Part shown: piece by piece, positions 16,321 to 24,459 of the stretch | Layout of the letters: the number at the start of each line of letters is the position of its first letter | How positions within the stretch are numbered: position 1 is the first letter of the stretch | Assembly (NCBI GenBank): GCA_947625845.1 | Contig: CANQQB010000009.1 | Location: forward strand, 1-49,253 | Reading direction: 5' to 3' | Origin: an uncultured Oscillospiraceae bacterium | Lineage (GTDB): Bacteria; Bacillota; Clostridia; Oscillospirales; Oscillospiraceae | Length of the DNA stretch: 49,253 nt | Made by a program: the position numbers and the translations under genes | Notes under the pieces: generated by a model | What the model saw: the letters and a program-made list of their open reading frames with translations, nothing else | Database searches by the model: none | Told to the model about the DNA's origin: nothing

Positions 16321-18594
16321 GTGAAATTTCATAACGGCGAGTGGCTCATGCGTCCAGGCGTGACGACCTACAACTGCGAGCAGATACGCCAGGTCCGCCA
16401 AAGCGGGGACGGCCGGGAGGTATCTCTTTTCGCGGTCCCCTACAAACATGACGGCCGGAGCCTGGACGGCCCCGCGCTGGAAATAAGCATATCCTCGCCC
16501 CAGCCGGACATGCTGCGTCTGCGGACGGTGCACTTCAAAGGCGTGCGGCGGAAAATGCCCCGGTTCGACCTGGACGACCGCCGCTGCCCATTGGACATCC
16601 GGGACGACGGTGACACGCTCACCGTCGCCTCCGGTCTTTTGACGCTGGCGATCCACAAAAAGCCGCCCTGCACCCTGACGTATTACTACGACGGCCGGAA
16701 GCTCACCAACGTGGGGGAGCGGTTCGGCTCTCCCATCCTCTGCTGCGCGGACACGCCGGAAGGGCCCCATATGATGTGCCAGCTCCAGGTGGACGTAGGC
16801 GAGAAGATATACGGCATGGGGGAGCGGTTCACCCCCTTTGTCCGCAACGGCCAGCGTGTGGATATCTGGAACGAGGACGGTGGCACGTCCAGCGAGCTTG
16901 CCTATAAAAACGTCCCCTTTTACCTAAGCTCCAACAGCTACGGCCTTCTGGTGGACGACACGGGACCCGTGTCCTTCGAGGTCTGCTCCGAGGCGGTGAC
17001 GAAGGTGCAGTTCAGCGTCCCCGGCCAGAGCCTGGACTTTGTTCTCATCGGCGCGCCGGACCGGAAAGGCGTTCTGACGCGGTACACGGCCCTGGCCGGC
17101 CGGCCGGCGCTGCCCCCGGCCTGGACCTTCGGCCTGTGGCTGTCCTCATCCTTCACCACCAGCTACGACGAGCAGACCGCCATGGGCTTTGTGGACGGCA
17201 TGCGCGCGCGGGACATCCCCCTGCGGGTATTTCACTTTGATTGCTTCTGGATGCGGGAAAACGAGTGGTGCGGCTTCCAGTGGGACCGGGACATGTTCCC
17301 CGACGTGGAGGGGCTTCTTGCCCGGCTGCACGAAAAGGGTTTGAAGGTCTGCGTGTGGATAAACCCCTACCTTGCCCAGCACAGCCCCGCCTTCGACGAG
17401 GCGGCGGAGAAGGGCTATCTTTTGAAAAAGCCCAACGGCGACATATGGCAGTGGGACCTGTGGCAGGCGGGTCTGGCGGTGGTGGACTTCACCAACCCCG
17501 CCGCCACGGCCTGGTACCAGGACAACCTGCGCCGCCTGATGGCCCAGGGTGTGGATTGCTTCAAGACGGACTTCGGCGAGCGCATCCCCACCGACGTGGT
17601 CTACTTCGACGGCAGCGACCCTGAGCGGATGCACAACTACTATACATACCTCTATAACAAAGCCGTGTTCGACGTGATACGCGAGGTGAAAGGCGAGCAT
17701 GAGGCCGTGGTCTTTGCCCGCAGCGCCACCGTAGGCGGCCAGCGCTTCCCGGTCCACTGGGGAGGGGATTGCAACAGCACCTACGTGTCCATGGCCGAGT
17801 CCATGCGGGCAGGTCTGAGCCTGTGCCTGAGCGGGTTCGGCTATTGGAGCCATGACATCGGCGGCTTTGAGGGCACCGCCCCGCCGGACGTGTACAAACG
17901 CTGGCTGGCCTTCGGCCTTCTCAGCACCCACTCCCGCCTCCACGGCTCCGCCTCCTACCGGGTGCCCTGGCTGTTCGGGGAGGAGGCGGTGGAAGTATGC
18001 CGCCGGTTCACGAAACTCAAAAACCGCCTGATGCCGTACCTCTATGCCCTGGCGGCGGACAACAGCCGCACAGGCGTGCCCGTGATGCGCCCCATGCTGC
18101 TGGAATTTGAAGACCCCGGCTGCGAGGACCTGGACCGGCAGTACATGCTGGGGGACGCGCTTCTGGTGGCCCCCGTGTTCCGCTCTGACGGCAGCGTGGA
18201 CTACTACCTGCCCCGGGGGACCTGGACAGACCTGCTCACCGGCGAGAGCGTGGAGGGGACCGGCTGGCGGCGGGAGAGCTTTGACTTTTTCTCCCTGCCG
18301 CTCTACGTGCGGGAGAACACGCTCCTGCCCATCGGCGGCCGGGACGATGTACCCGACTACGACTATACGAAGGACCTGACGGTTCGCATCTACGCCCTGG
18401 CCGACGGCGCCTGTGCCGCCCGCCGGGTGTGCGATACCGCCGGCGCGCCCGTGCTGGACATCACCGCCCGCCGGACCGGGGACGACATTACCGTGACCGT
18501 CCGGGGCAAAGCGGAGGGGCTTCAAATCGAGCAGGCAGGCACGGCCTGCCGCATACATACGGAAACCATGGAAAGCGAGGGCAACACGCCATGA
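16321..18594 (+). CDS. yicI: GH31 alpha-xylosidase (YicI-like)
   Basis: The 757-residue protein begins MKFHNGEWLMRPGV, as in YicI, and shares its layout: N-terminal beta domain, (beta/alpha)8 barrel and C-terminal beta domains. The nucleophile is Asp417 in FKTDFGERIPTDVVY and the acid/base is Asp483 in HWGGDCNSTY, almost the positions in YicI (416 and 482). GH31 YicI-type enzymes remove alpha-1,6-xylose from the non-reducing end of xyloglucan oligosaccharides. There is no signal peptide, so it acts in the cytoplasm. The start codon is GTG with an AGGAGGG site. Its TGA overlaps the ATG of the GH5 gene by four bases, indicating coupled translation. Confidence 0.92.
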   Translation: MKFHNGEWLMRPGVTTYNCEQIRQVRQSGDGREVSLFAVPYKHDGRSLDGPALEISISSPQPDMLRLRTVHFKGVRRKMPRFDLDDRRCPLDIRDDGDTLTVASGLLTLAIHKKPPCTLTYYYDGRKLTNVGERFGSPILCCADTPEGPHMMCQLQVDVGEKIYGMGERFTPFVRNGQRVDIWNEDGGTSSELAYKNVPFYLSSNSYGLLVDDTGPVSFEVCSEAVTKVQFSVPGQSLDFVLIGAPDRKGVLTRYTALAGRPALPPAWTFGLWLSSSFTTSYDEQTAMGFVDGMRARDIPLRVFHFDCFWMRENEWCGFQWDRDMFPDVEGLLARLHEKGLKVCVWINPYLAQHSPAFDEAAEKGYLLKKPNGDIWQWDLWQAGLAVVDFTNPAATAWYQDNLRRLMAQGVDCFKTDFGERIPTDVVYFDGSDPERMHNYYTYLYNKAVFDVIREVKGEHEAVVFARSATVGGQRFPVHWGGDCNSTYVSMAESMRAGLSLCLSGFGYWSHDIGGFEGTAPPDVYKRWLAFGLLSTHSRLHGSASYRVPWLFGEEAVEVCRRFTKLKNRLMPYLYALAADNSRTGVPVMRPMLLEFEDPGCEDLDRQYMLGDALLVAPVFRSDGSVDYYLPRGTWTDLLTGESVEGTGWRRESFDFFSLPLYVRENTLLPIGGRDDVPDYDYTKDLTVRIYALADGACAARRVCDTAGAPVLDITARRTGDDITVTVRGKAEGLQIEQAGTACRIHTETMESEGNTP

Positions 18595-19682
18595 GACGAA
18601 CCATTGCAAGCATGCTTTTGGCCGCGCTGCTGCTGGCCGTTGCCGGCCCGACGGCCCTGGCCGACGGGGGAGGGGAGCCGGTGCAGATGAAGATCGGATG
18701 GAATTTGGGCAACACCTTTGACGCGCCCACCGAGACCGCCTGGGGCAATCCCGTCACGCCGCCGGAATTATTTACGGCCCTTGCCGACCTGGGCTTTGAC
18801 ACGGTGCGCATCCCGGTGTCCTGGAGCGGCCACACGTCCGGCGCGCCGGACTATACCATCGACGAGACCTGGCTGGACCGCGTGCAGACCGTCGTGGACC
18901 AGGCCCTGGACGCCGGCCTGACGGTGATCGTCAACGCCCACCACGACAACGGCGTCTACTACCCCGCGCCGGACAACGAGGCTGCGGCAAAGGAATATCT
19001 GGCCGCCCTCTGGACCCAGATCGCCGCCCGCTTTGCCGACACGGACCACCGGCTCATTTTCCAGACCATGAACGAGCCCCGCATCGAGGGAGCCTCCTAC
19101 GAGTGGAACGTGGACGCGGGCAACGCCCAGTGCCTCGCGGCGCTGGACGTGGTGAACGCGCTCAACCAGACCGCTCTGGACGCCATCCGCGCCGCCGGCG
19201 GCTATAACGCGGACCGGTACGTGATCGTGAGCCCCTACGCCGGCTCTCCCGGCGCGGCGCTGCTGAGCCGGTTCCAAATGCCAAAGGACAGCGCCGACGG
19301 CCGCCTGATGCTCTCCATCCACGCCTACACGCCGTACGATCTCTGCCTGAACACCCGTTCTCTGGCGGATACCTTCACCGCCGACGGCCAGAACGCCATC
19401 GCGGGCATGCTGGACAGCCTGAACTATATGTACGTGCAAAAGGGCGTGCCGGTGGTCATTGACGAGATGGGCTGCATCGACAAGGATAACGGCGACACCC
19501 GGTACGCGTGGGCCAAATATTACGTCTCCGCCGCGGCGGAATACGGCATCCCCTGCCTCTGGTGGGACAACGGCGCGCTTCACACCACCGGGGAGAATTT
19601 CGGCCTCATCGACCGCAAAACGCTGGACGTATACGAGCAAAGCCGCCAGGCGTATCAGGGCCTGATGGACGGACTTCAATAA
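18591..19682 (+). CDS. Secreted GH5 endo-beta-1,4-glucanase/xyloglucanase (subfamily 4-like)
   Basis: The 363-residue protein starts at ATG 18591, four bases inside the previous stop; the longer upstream frame is discarded. A clear signal peptide (about 1-25, ending PTALADG) is followed by a GH5 barrel with IGWNLGNTFDAP, VNAHHDN, the acid/base in FQTMNEPR (Glu162) and the nucleophile in VVIDEMGCID (Glu292). The NLGNTFDA pattern points to subfamily 4, whose members cut cellulose, mixed-linkage glucan, glucomannan or xyloglucan. It is the only hydrolase in this operon with an export signal and has no anchor. It probably makes oligosaccharides outside the cell for the intracellular enzymes to finish. 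The exact polymer is not fixed by the sequence. Confidence 0.88.
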   Translation: MRRTIASMLLAALLLAVAGPTALADGGGEPVQMKIGWNLGNTFDAPTETAWGNPVTPPELFTALADLGFDTVRIPVSWSGHTSGAPDYTIDETWLDRVQTVVDQALDAGLTVIVNAHHDNGVYYPAPDNEAAAKEYLAALWTQIAARFADTDHRLIFQTMNEPRIEGASYEWNVDAGNAQCLAALDVVNALNQTALDAIRAAGGYNADRYVIVSPYAGSPGAALLSRFQMPKDSADGRLMLSIHAYTPYDLCLNTRSLADTFTADGQNAIAGMLDSLNYMYVQKGVPVVIDEMGCIDKDNGDTRYAWAKYYVSAAAEYGIPCLWWDNGALHTTGENFGLIDRKTLDVYEQSRQAYQGLMDGLQ

Positions 19683-19698
19683 AGACGGAGTAAACCGC

Positions 19699-21894
19699 AT
19701 GGGCATTTTATACGACGAAAAAAACCGCCTTTTCAAGCTGGACACCCCGCACACCAGCTATTGCATGGGCACGCGGGACGGCTATCTTCTGCACTGCTAC
19801 TACGGCCCCCGCCTGCGCGGCACGGACGCCGCGTACCTGGCCCGCACGGACGAGCCGCCCTACACCCCGGCGCGCAGCGCCCGCGACAAGCTGAGCTTTC
19901 TGGACGCGGCGCCCTTTGAATACCCCACCGGCGGGGTAGGGGACTTTCGCACCCACTGTCTGGAAATTCGCACAACCGCCGGCCACAACGCCGTGGAGCT
20001 TTCCTACCGCCGCCACAGCATACAAAAGGGCAAGCGCCCCTTGCCCGGCCTTCCCGCCACCTTCGGCTCTGCGCACGACTGCACGTCCCTGACCGTGACG
20101 CTGGCGGACGACGTGCTGGGTTTGGAGGTAGATCTGGAATACACGGTCTTTGAGGACCTGGACGCCCTCACCCGCAGCGCGGTCATCCGCAACACCGGCG
20201 CGAAGGAGCCGGTGATTTATCTCACCAAGGTCCTGTCCGCGTGCCTGGACATGGACGACCGGGACTTTGAACTGCTCACGCTCCACGGCTCCTGGGCCCG
20301 TGAGCGCGTCATCCAGCGCCAACGCCTGGCCGTGGGACGGCAGGGAGTCTTCTCCGAGCGGGGGGAGACCAGCCACCAGGCCCAGCCGTTTTTGGCCCTT
20401 CTGACCCCCGGCACGACCCAGACCCAGGGCCAGGTCTACGCCATGCACCTGGTCTGGTCCGGCAATTTCGAGGCCCAGGCGGAGGTCGACCAGCACGGCC
20501 AGGTCCGCTCTGTTCTGGGTGTGAGCCCCTATGACTTCTGCTGGAAGCTGTCCGCCGGGGAGAGCTTTCAGGCCCCGGAGGCGGTGCTGGTCTACTCCCA
20601 TCACGGCCTTGGCGGCATGACCCGCACCCTCCACGACCTGTACCGCGGCCACCTGCTCCGCGGCGAGTGGAAGGACAAAAAGCGGCCCGTCCTGCTCAAC
20701 AGCTGGGAGGGAGCCTACTTCGACTTCGACACGGAGAAGCTGCTGGCCATGGCCAGGTCCGGCGCGGCGCTGGGCATGGAGATGTTCGTGCTGGACGACG
20801 GCTGGTTCGGCGACCGCCGGGACGACAACCGCGCCCTTGGCGACTGGTACGTGAACGAGGAAAAGCTGCCCGGCGGCCTGAAGCGGCTGGCGGACGAGCT
20901 GAACGCCATGGGGATGAAGTTCGGCCTGTGGATGGAGCCGGAGATGATCTCCCCGGATTCGGACCTCTACCGCGCCCACCCGGACTGGGCGCTGCAAGTC
21001 CCCGGCCGGCCGGCCGGCCTGTGCCGCAACCAGTACGTCCTGGACCTGACCCGCCGGGAGGTGCTGGAATACGTCTGGGACCGCATCGAGGCCATACTGA
21101 CCTGCGCCAACATCGAGTACGTGAAGTGGGACATGAACCGCCAGCTCTCCGACCTTGGCAGCACAGGCCTCCCCGGCGACCGGCAGGGGGAGCTTTCCTA
21201 CCGCTACGTGCTGGCGGTGTACGAATTACAGGAGCGGTTTTGTACGCGCTTTCCAAATGTTCTGCTGGAAAACTGTTCCGGCGGCGGCGCAAGGTACGAC
21301 CCCGGCATGCTCTACTACAGCCCCCAGATCTGGTGCTCCGACGACACGGACGCCGTGGAGCGTCTGGCGATACAGGAGGGCACGGCCCTCGTCTATCCCC
21401 TCGCCACCATGGGAGCCCACGTCTCCGCCTGTCCCAACCACGCGGTGGGCCGGACCACGCCCATGGACACCCGCGGCCATGTGGCCCTGGCGGGGACCTT
21501 TGGCTATGAGCTGGACCCGCGAAAGCTCACGGAGGAAGAGCGCTCGCAGATACCCGGCCAGATCGCCCTTTACCACCGCTTTAACGCTCTTCTCCGCACC
21601 GGCGGCTACTACCGCCTGGCCTCTTACAGGGAAAACCACGCCTTCGACTGCTGGCAGGTGGTGAGCCGCGACAGGCGCACCGCCCTGGTCACGTACGTGC
21701 AGGTCCTGGCCGCCGCCAACCGCCGCTCCCGCCGGGTGCTGCTGCAAGGTCTTGACCCCGCCGCCAGCTACCGCCTGGAGGGCACGGACCGGATCTTCGG
21801 CGGGGACACGCTGCTGTACGGCGGCCTGCCCCTGGAGCCCCTGTGGGGGGACTTCCGGTCCCGGCTGCTGGTGCTGCGCATGCAGGAGGACTGA
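19699..21894 (+). CDS. aga: GH36 alpha-galactosidase
   Basis: The 731-residue protein has the standard length and motifs of bacterial GH36 alpha-galactosidases. The nucleophile is Asp478 in YVKWDMNRQLSD and the acid/base is Asp548 in WCSDDTDAVERL. Other family motifs are FVLDDGWFGDRRDDN and FGLWMEPEMISPDSDLYRAHPDW. These are cytoplasmic, usually tetrameric enzymes. It would remove alpha-1,6-galactose side groups from galactomannan or galactoglucomannan oligosaccharides, or cleave raffinose-type sugars. It starts 16 bases after GH5 and is followed after three bases by the esterase gene, so all are co-transcribed. Confidence 0.93.
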   Translation: MGILYDEKNRLFKLDTPHTSYCMGTRDGYLLHCYYGPRLRGTDAAYLARTDEPPYTPARSARDKLSFLDAAPFEYPTGGVGDFRTHCLEIRTTAGHNAVELSYRRHSIQKGKRPLPGLPATFGSAHDCTSLTVTLADDVLGLEVDLEYTVFEDLDALTRSAVIRNTGAKEPVIYLTKVLSACLDMDDRDFELLTLHGSWARERVIQRQRLAVGRQGVFSERGETSHQAQPFLALLTPGTTQTQGQVYAMHLVWSGNFEAQAEVDQHGQVRSVLGVSPYDFCWKLSAGESFQAPEAVLVYSHHGLGGMTRTLHDLYRGHLLRGEWKDKKRPVLLNSWEGAYFDFDTEKLLAMARSGAALGMEMFVLDDGWFGDRRDDNRALGDWYVNEEKLPGGLKRLADELNAMGMKFGLWMEPEMISPDSDLYRAHPDWALQVPGRPAGLCRNQYVLDLTRREVLEYVWDRIEAILTCANIEYVKWDMNRQLSDLGSTGLPGDRQGELSYRYVLAVYELQERFCTRFPNVLLENCSGGGARYDPGMLYYSPQIWCSDDTDAVERLAIQEGTALVYPLATMGAHVSACPNHAVGRTTPMDTRGHVALAGTFGYELDPRKLTEEERSQIPGQIALYHRFNALLRTGGYYRLASYRENHAFDCWQVVSRDRRTALVTYVQVLAAANRRSRRVLLQGLDPAASYRLEGTDRIFGGDTLLYGGLPLEPLWGDFRSRLLVLRMQED

Positions 21895-21897
21895 ACG

Positions 21898-23007
21898 ATG
21901 GACATGGACATGGAAAAAGCCGTGGTGCGCCGGGGCAATTGGTCCCGTCTGCGCTCTGTCATGGACCGTGCCGCCCGCGGGGAAAATATCTGCGTGGGCT
22001 TTCTGGGAGGTTCCATCACCCAGGGCAGCCTGGCCTCAAAGCCGGAATTGTGCTACGCCAGCCTGGTTGCGGACTGGTGGCGCAAAAGCTTCCCCACGGC
22101 CCGTATCCGGGCCGTCAACGCCGGCATCGGCGGCACCACGTCCCAGTTCGGCGCCGCCCGCGCCCAGGACGATCTGCTCCGTTACAGGCCGGACGCGGTG
22201 GTGATAGAATTTTCCGTCAACGACGAGAACACCGGCCATTTCCGGGAGACCTACGAGGGTCTTGTCCGCCGGGTTTACAGGACCGGCGCGGCCGTCGTAT
22301 TGCTGCACAACGTCCGCTATGACGACGGCGGCAGCGCCGAGGACGTGCACCGGCAGGTGGGGGAGCATTACGACCTTCCCTCCGTGAGCATGCGTGCCAC
22401 GCTGTGGCCCCAGGTCCGGGACGGCCGTATCCCGGCCCGGGACGTGACGCCGGACGACCTGCACCCCAACGACTTGGGCCACGCCCTGGTTGCCTCGGCG
22501 GTGACGGCGCTTCTGGACCGGGTGAAGGCCGCTGTTGACGCCGGCGCGCCGCCTGAGCGGGATATGCCGCTTCCTGAACCTCTGACCGCCAACGCCTACG
22601 AGCGCAGTACCCGCTGGCAAAACCACAACGCCTCGCCGACCCTGTCCGGCTTCGTCCCGGACGATACGCCCCAGGCGCACATCACGGAGATGTTCCGCCA
22701 TGGATACACCGCCGGCCGCACCGGCGACGCCATCCGTTTCACCGTGGAGGGCACGTGCCTGGCGGTCCAGTACCGCAAGAGCGTAAAAAAACCCGCCCCC
22801 GTCGCCAAGGCGGTGGTGGACGGGGACGAGGCGAACGCGGTGATTTTGGACGCCAACTTTGACGAGGACTGGGGGGACTGTCTGTATTTACAGGACTTAT
22901 TGGTCCACGGGGAGGACAAGCCCCACACGGTGGATATCACCCTCACCCGGACCCACCCCAACGACGCCGCACCCTTCTACCTGGTGTCGGTCATCGCCTC
23001 CCGATAA
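21898..23007 (+). CDS. CE17-like SGNH acetylesterase with C-terminal CBM-like domain
   Basis: The 369-residue protein has an SGNH hydrolase domain (about 1-215) with the nucleophile in GGSITQGS (Ser39), block II NAGIGGT, block III SVND (Asn108) and the D-x2-H pair in DDLHPND (Asp186, His189). A C-terminal beta-rich domain (about 225-369) ends with a typical beta-sandwich edge (DKPHTVDITLTRTH). Length and two-domain layout match CE17 mannan acetylesterases, whose C-terminal domain is a CBM35. Established work on gut Firmicutes shows that CE2 and CE17 esterases together deacetylate beta-mannan oligosaccharides, and both types are in this window. There is no signal peptide. An AGGAGGA site inside the end of aga drives translation. 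Confidence 0.75.
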   Translation: MDMDMEKAVVRRGNWSRLRSVMDRAARGENICVGFLGGSITQGSLASKPELCYASLVADWWRKSFPTARIRAVNAGIGGTTSQFGAARAQDDLLRYRPDAVVIEFSVNDENTGHFRETYEGLVRRVYRTGAAVVLLHNVRYDDGGSAEDVHRQVGEHYDLPSVSMRATLWPQVRDGRIPARDVTPDDLHPNDLGHALVASAVTALLDRVKAAVDAGAPPERDMPLPEPLTANAYERSTRWQNHNASPTLSGFVPDDTPQAHITEMFRHGYTAGRTGDAIRFTVEGTCLAVQYRKSVKKPAPVAKAVVDGDEANAVILDANFDEDWGDCLYLQDLLVHGEDKPHTVDITLTRTHPNDAAPFYLVSVIASR

Positions 23008-23011
23008 GGAA

Positions 23012-23048
23012 ACAGCGCCCCGCGTCCTTCCCGACGCGTGGGCGCTGT
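23012..23048. terminator. Hairpin closing the GH94-to-CE17 operon
   Basis: A 15-base-pair stem (ACAGCGCCC plus CGCGTC with matching arms, one bulged T) begins just after the esterase stop. It lacks a clear T-run, so termination is probable but not certain. Confidence 0.55.
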
Positions 23049-23113
23049 CGATCGTGTGCAATGTCGGATGGACGACCGTTCGACAAAACGAGATTTGAGA
23101 GGAGGAGCTTTTG

Positions 23114-23677
23114 ATGAAACGTTTTTGCCTCCGGATCGCGGCGTTATTGTTTGTGTTCGCCTTATGTGGCTGCCAAACCAAAGAAGACCCGGATCATTAT
23201 GATGTCACGCATAATGGGAAAACCTACACCGTGGACCGGGAACAGGGAACCGTCAGCTGTGATGGGGTCGTCTACCGGTTTGCCATCTCCGGCGGAGGCG
23301 GTAATTCTGTTGATTTGGATATCACTTACCCGGACGGTTCCAGATACTATTGGACAAAGGATGAAAGCTTTGGCCACGGCGGATGGAGCGGCGACTATGA
23401 CCCGGAGGCCTCAGGCTATGCGCCGGGAGAGGTTTTGTGGGACGTATTATCGCTGGACGCAGCCGGTCAGGGGCATTCCGGTCCCAGTCCTGTGCTGGCG
23501 GTGCTTCTGCTGGCATTGGGCGCGTTCCAGACGATCTGGCCCCGGACGGCGTGGATGCTGGGATATGGTTGGCATTTTAAAGACGCCGAGCCCTCTGAAC
23601 TGGCTTTGACTGTGAATCGAACCGTGGGTGTTTTGCTGATCATCGTCGGTATCATCTGTCTGGTGGCGTCACGCTGA
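23114..23677 (+). CDS. Hypothetical lipoprotein with two C-terminal membrane segments (DUF6199-like end)
   Basis: The 187-residue protein starts at ATG 23114 after GGAGGAG. Its N-terminus is a lipoprotein signal with lipobox LCGC (Cys19-20 region). A small charged beta-rich segment precedes two hydrophobic helices near residues 123-140 and 166-185. The end, with WMLGYGWHFKDAEPSELAL then a membrane helix, resembles the DUF6199 type; that match is from memory and tentative. No enzyme motif is visible. Base composition is less GC-rich than in the neighbouring sugar genes, and it is separated from them by a hairpin, so it is probably an independent gene, convergent with cutC 26 bases away. Confidence 0.6.
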   Translation: MKRFCLRIAALLFVFALCGCQTKEDPDHYDVTHNGKTYTVDREQGTVSCDGVVYRFAISGGGGNSVDLDITYPDGSRYYWTKDESFGHGGWSGDYDPEASGYAPGEVLWDVLSLDAAGQGHSGPSPVLAVLLLALGAFQTIWPRTAWMLGYGWHFKDAEPSELALTVNRTVGVLLIIVGIICLVASR

Positions 23678-23703
23678 CTTCCCGTTTGCCAAGACGTTGC
23701 CGC

Positions 23704-24459
23704 TCATAAACCGCCGTTGGCCCGGCGCAGGAACGCCCCCACGTCCTCGGCGTGGGTGAGCAGGTACCTATCCTCGGGGGGATAGACCGCGCCGCCGAAA
23801 TATATGGCCGGATTGCCGTCGCAGCTATGGTCATAGGCGGTGCGGTGCATGGCGGCGTGCAGATACCTTGTCCCGATGGTGTCCCGGCACCAGGCGGCGT
23901 TTTCCGCCGTGACGCCTCCGCCGGGGAGTATCTCTATCCGCCCTGCGGCGTGCTCGATCATCGCCCGGATGGTCTGCGCCCCCTCGGGGACCGTGGGCCT
24001 CTGCCCGCTGGTCAGCACCCTTGTCACGCCCAGGTCCATGAGCGTGTCCAGCGCCGCCATCACGTCCGGCGTCACGTCGATGGCCCGGTGGAACACGGAC
24101 TGCCTGTCCCCGATGACCGCCAGCATCTCCCGGCACCGGTCCGCGTCCACCGTGCCGTCCGGCCGCAGAAAGCCGAACACGATGCCGTCGGCCCCGTTTT
24201 CCACGAACAGCCGGGCGTCCTCCAGCATGGTCTCGTATTCCGTCTCGGTGTAGCAAAACCCGCCCTCCCTTGGCCGGACCATGCACATCACCGGCAGAGC
24301 GGGGGCGTGCTTTTTCACGGTCCGCAGCGCGCCCAATGTGGGGGTGAGCCCGCCGTGAAAGAGGTCAGAATTGAGCTCTACCCGGTCCGCGCCGCCGGCA
24401 AAGGCGGCGATGGCGTCGGCGGCGGAGCCGCAGCACGCCTCAAAGAATATCTTCTCCAT
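23704..24459 (-). CDS. cutC: CutC-family TIM-barrel protein
   Basis: The 251-residue protein matches the CutC family: FFEACCGSAADAIAAFAGGADRVELNS at the start, then MVRPREGGFCYTETE and RILTSGQ-like RVLTSGQRPT, with an internal GGGVTAENA loop. It was named for copper homeostasis, but its catalytic role remains unsettled. It is unrelated to the choline lyase also called CutC. It is the last gene of the minus-strand fucosidase operon. An AAGGAGGTATACC site lies inside the end of the preceding transglutaminase-like gene, which it overlaps by 20 bases, suggesting coupled translation. CutC genes often sit beside sugar-use genes in Firmicutes, so a link to glycan metabolism is possible. Confidence 0.85.
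   Translation of the reverse strand: MEKIFFEACCGSAADAIAAFAGGADRVELNSDLFHGGLTPTLGALRTVKKHAPALPVMCMVRPREGGFCYTETEYETMLEDARLFVENGADGIVFGFLRPDGTVDADRCREMLAVIGDRQSVFHRAIDVTPDVMAALDTLMDLGVTRVLTSGQRPTVPEGAQTIRAMIEHAAGRIEILPGGGVTAENAAWCRDTIGTRYLHAAMHRTAYDHSCDGNPAIYFGGAVYPPEDRYLLTHAEDVGAFLRRANGGL

Noticed and set aside
23012-23048. Riboswitch upstream of the lipoprotein gene
   Set aside because: The structure is a single simple hairpin right after the esterase stop, better explained as the operon-end hairpin. No conserved riboswitch core is visible.
23704-24459. Choline trimethylamine-lyase (also called CutC)
   Set aside because: The protein is 251 residues with TIM-barrel CutC copper-homeostasis-family motifs. 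The glycyl-radical choline lyase is over 800 residues and unrelated.
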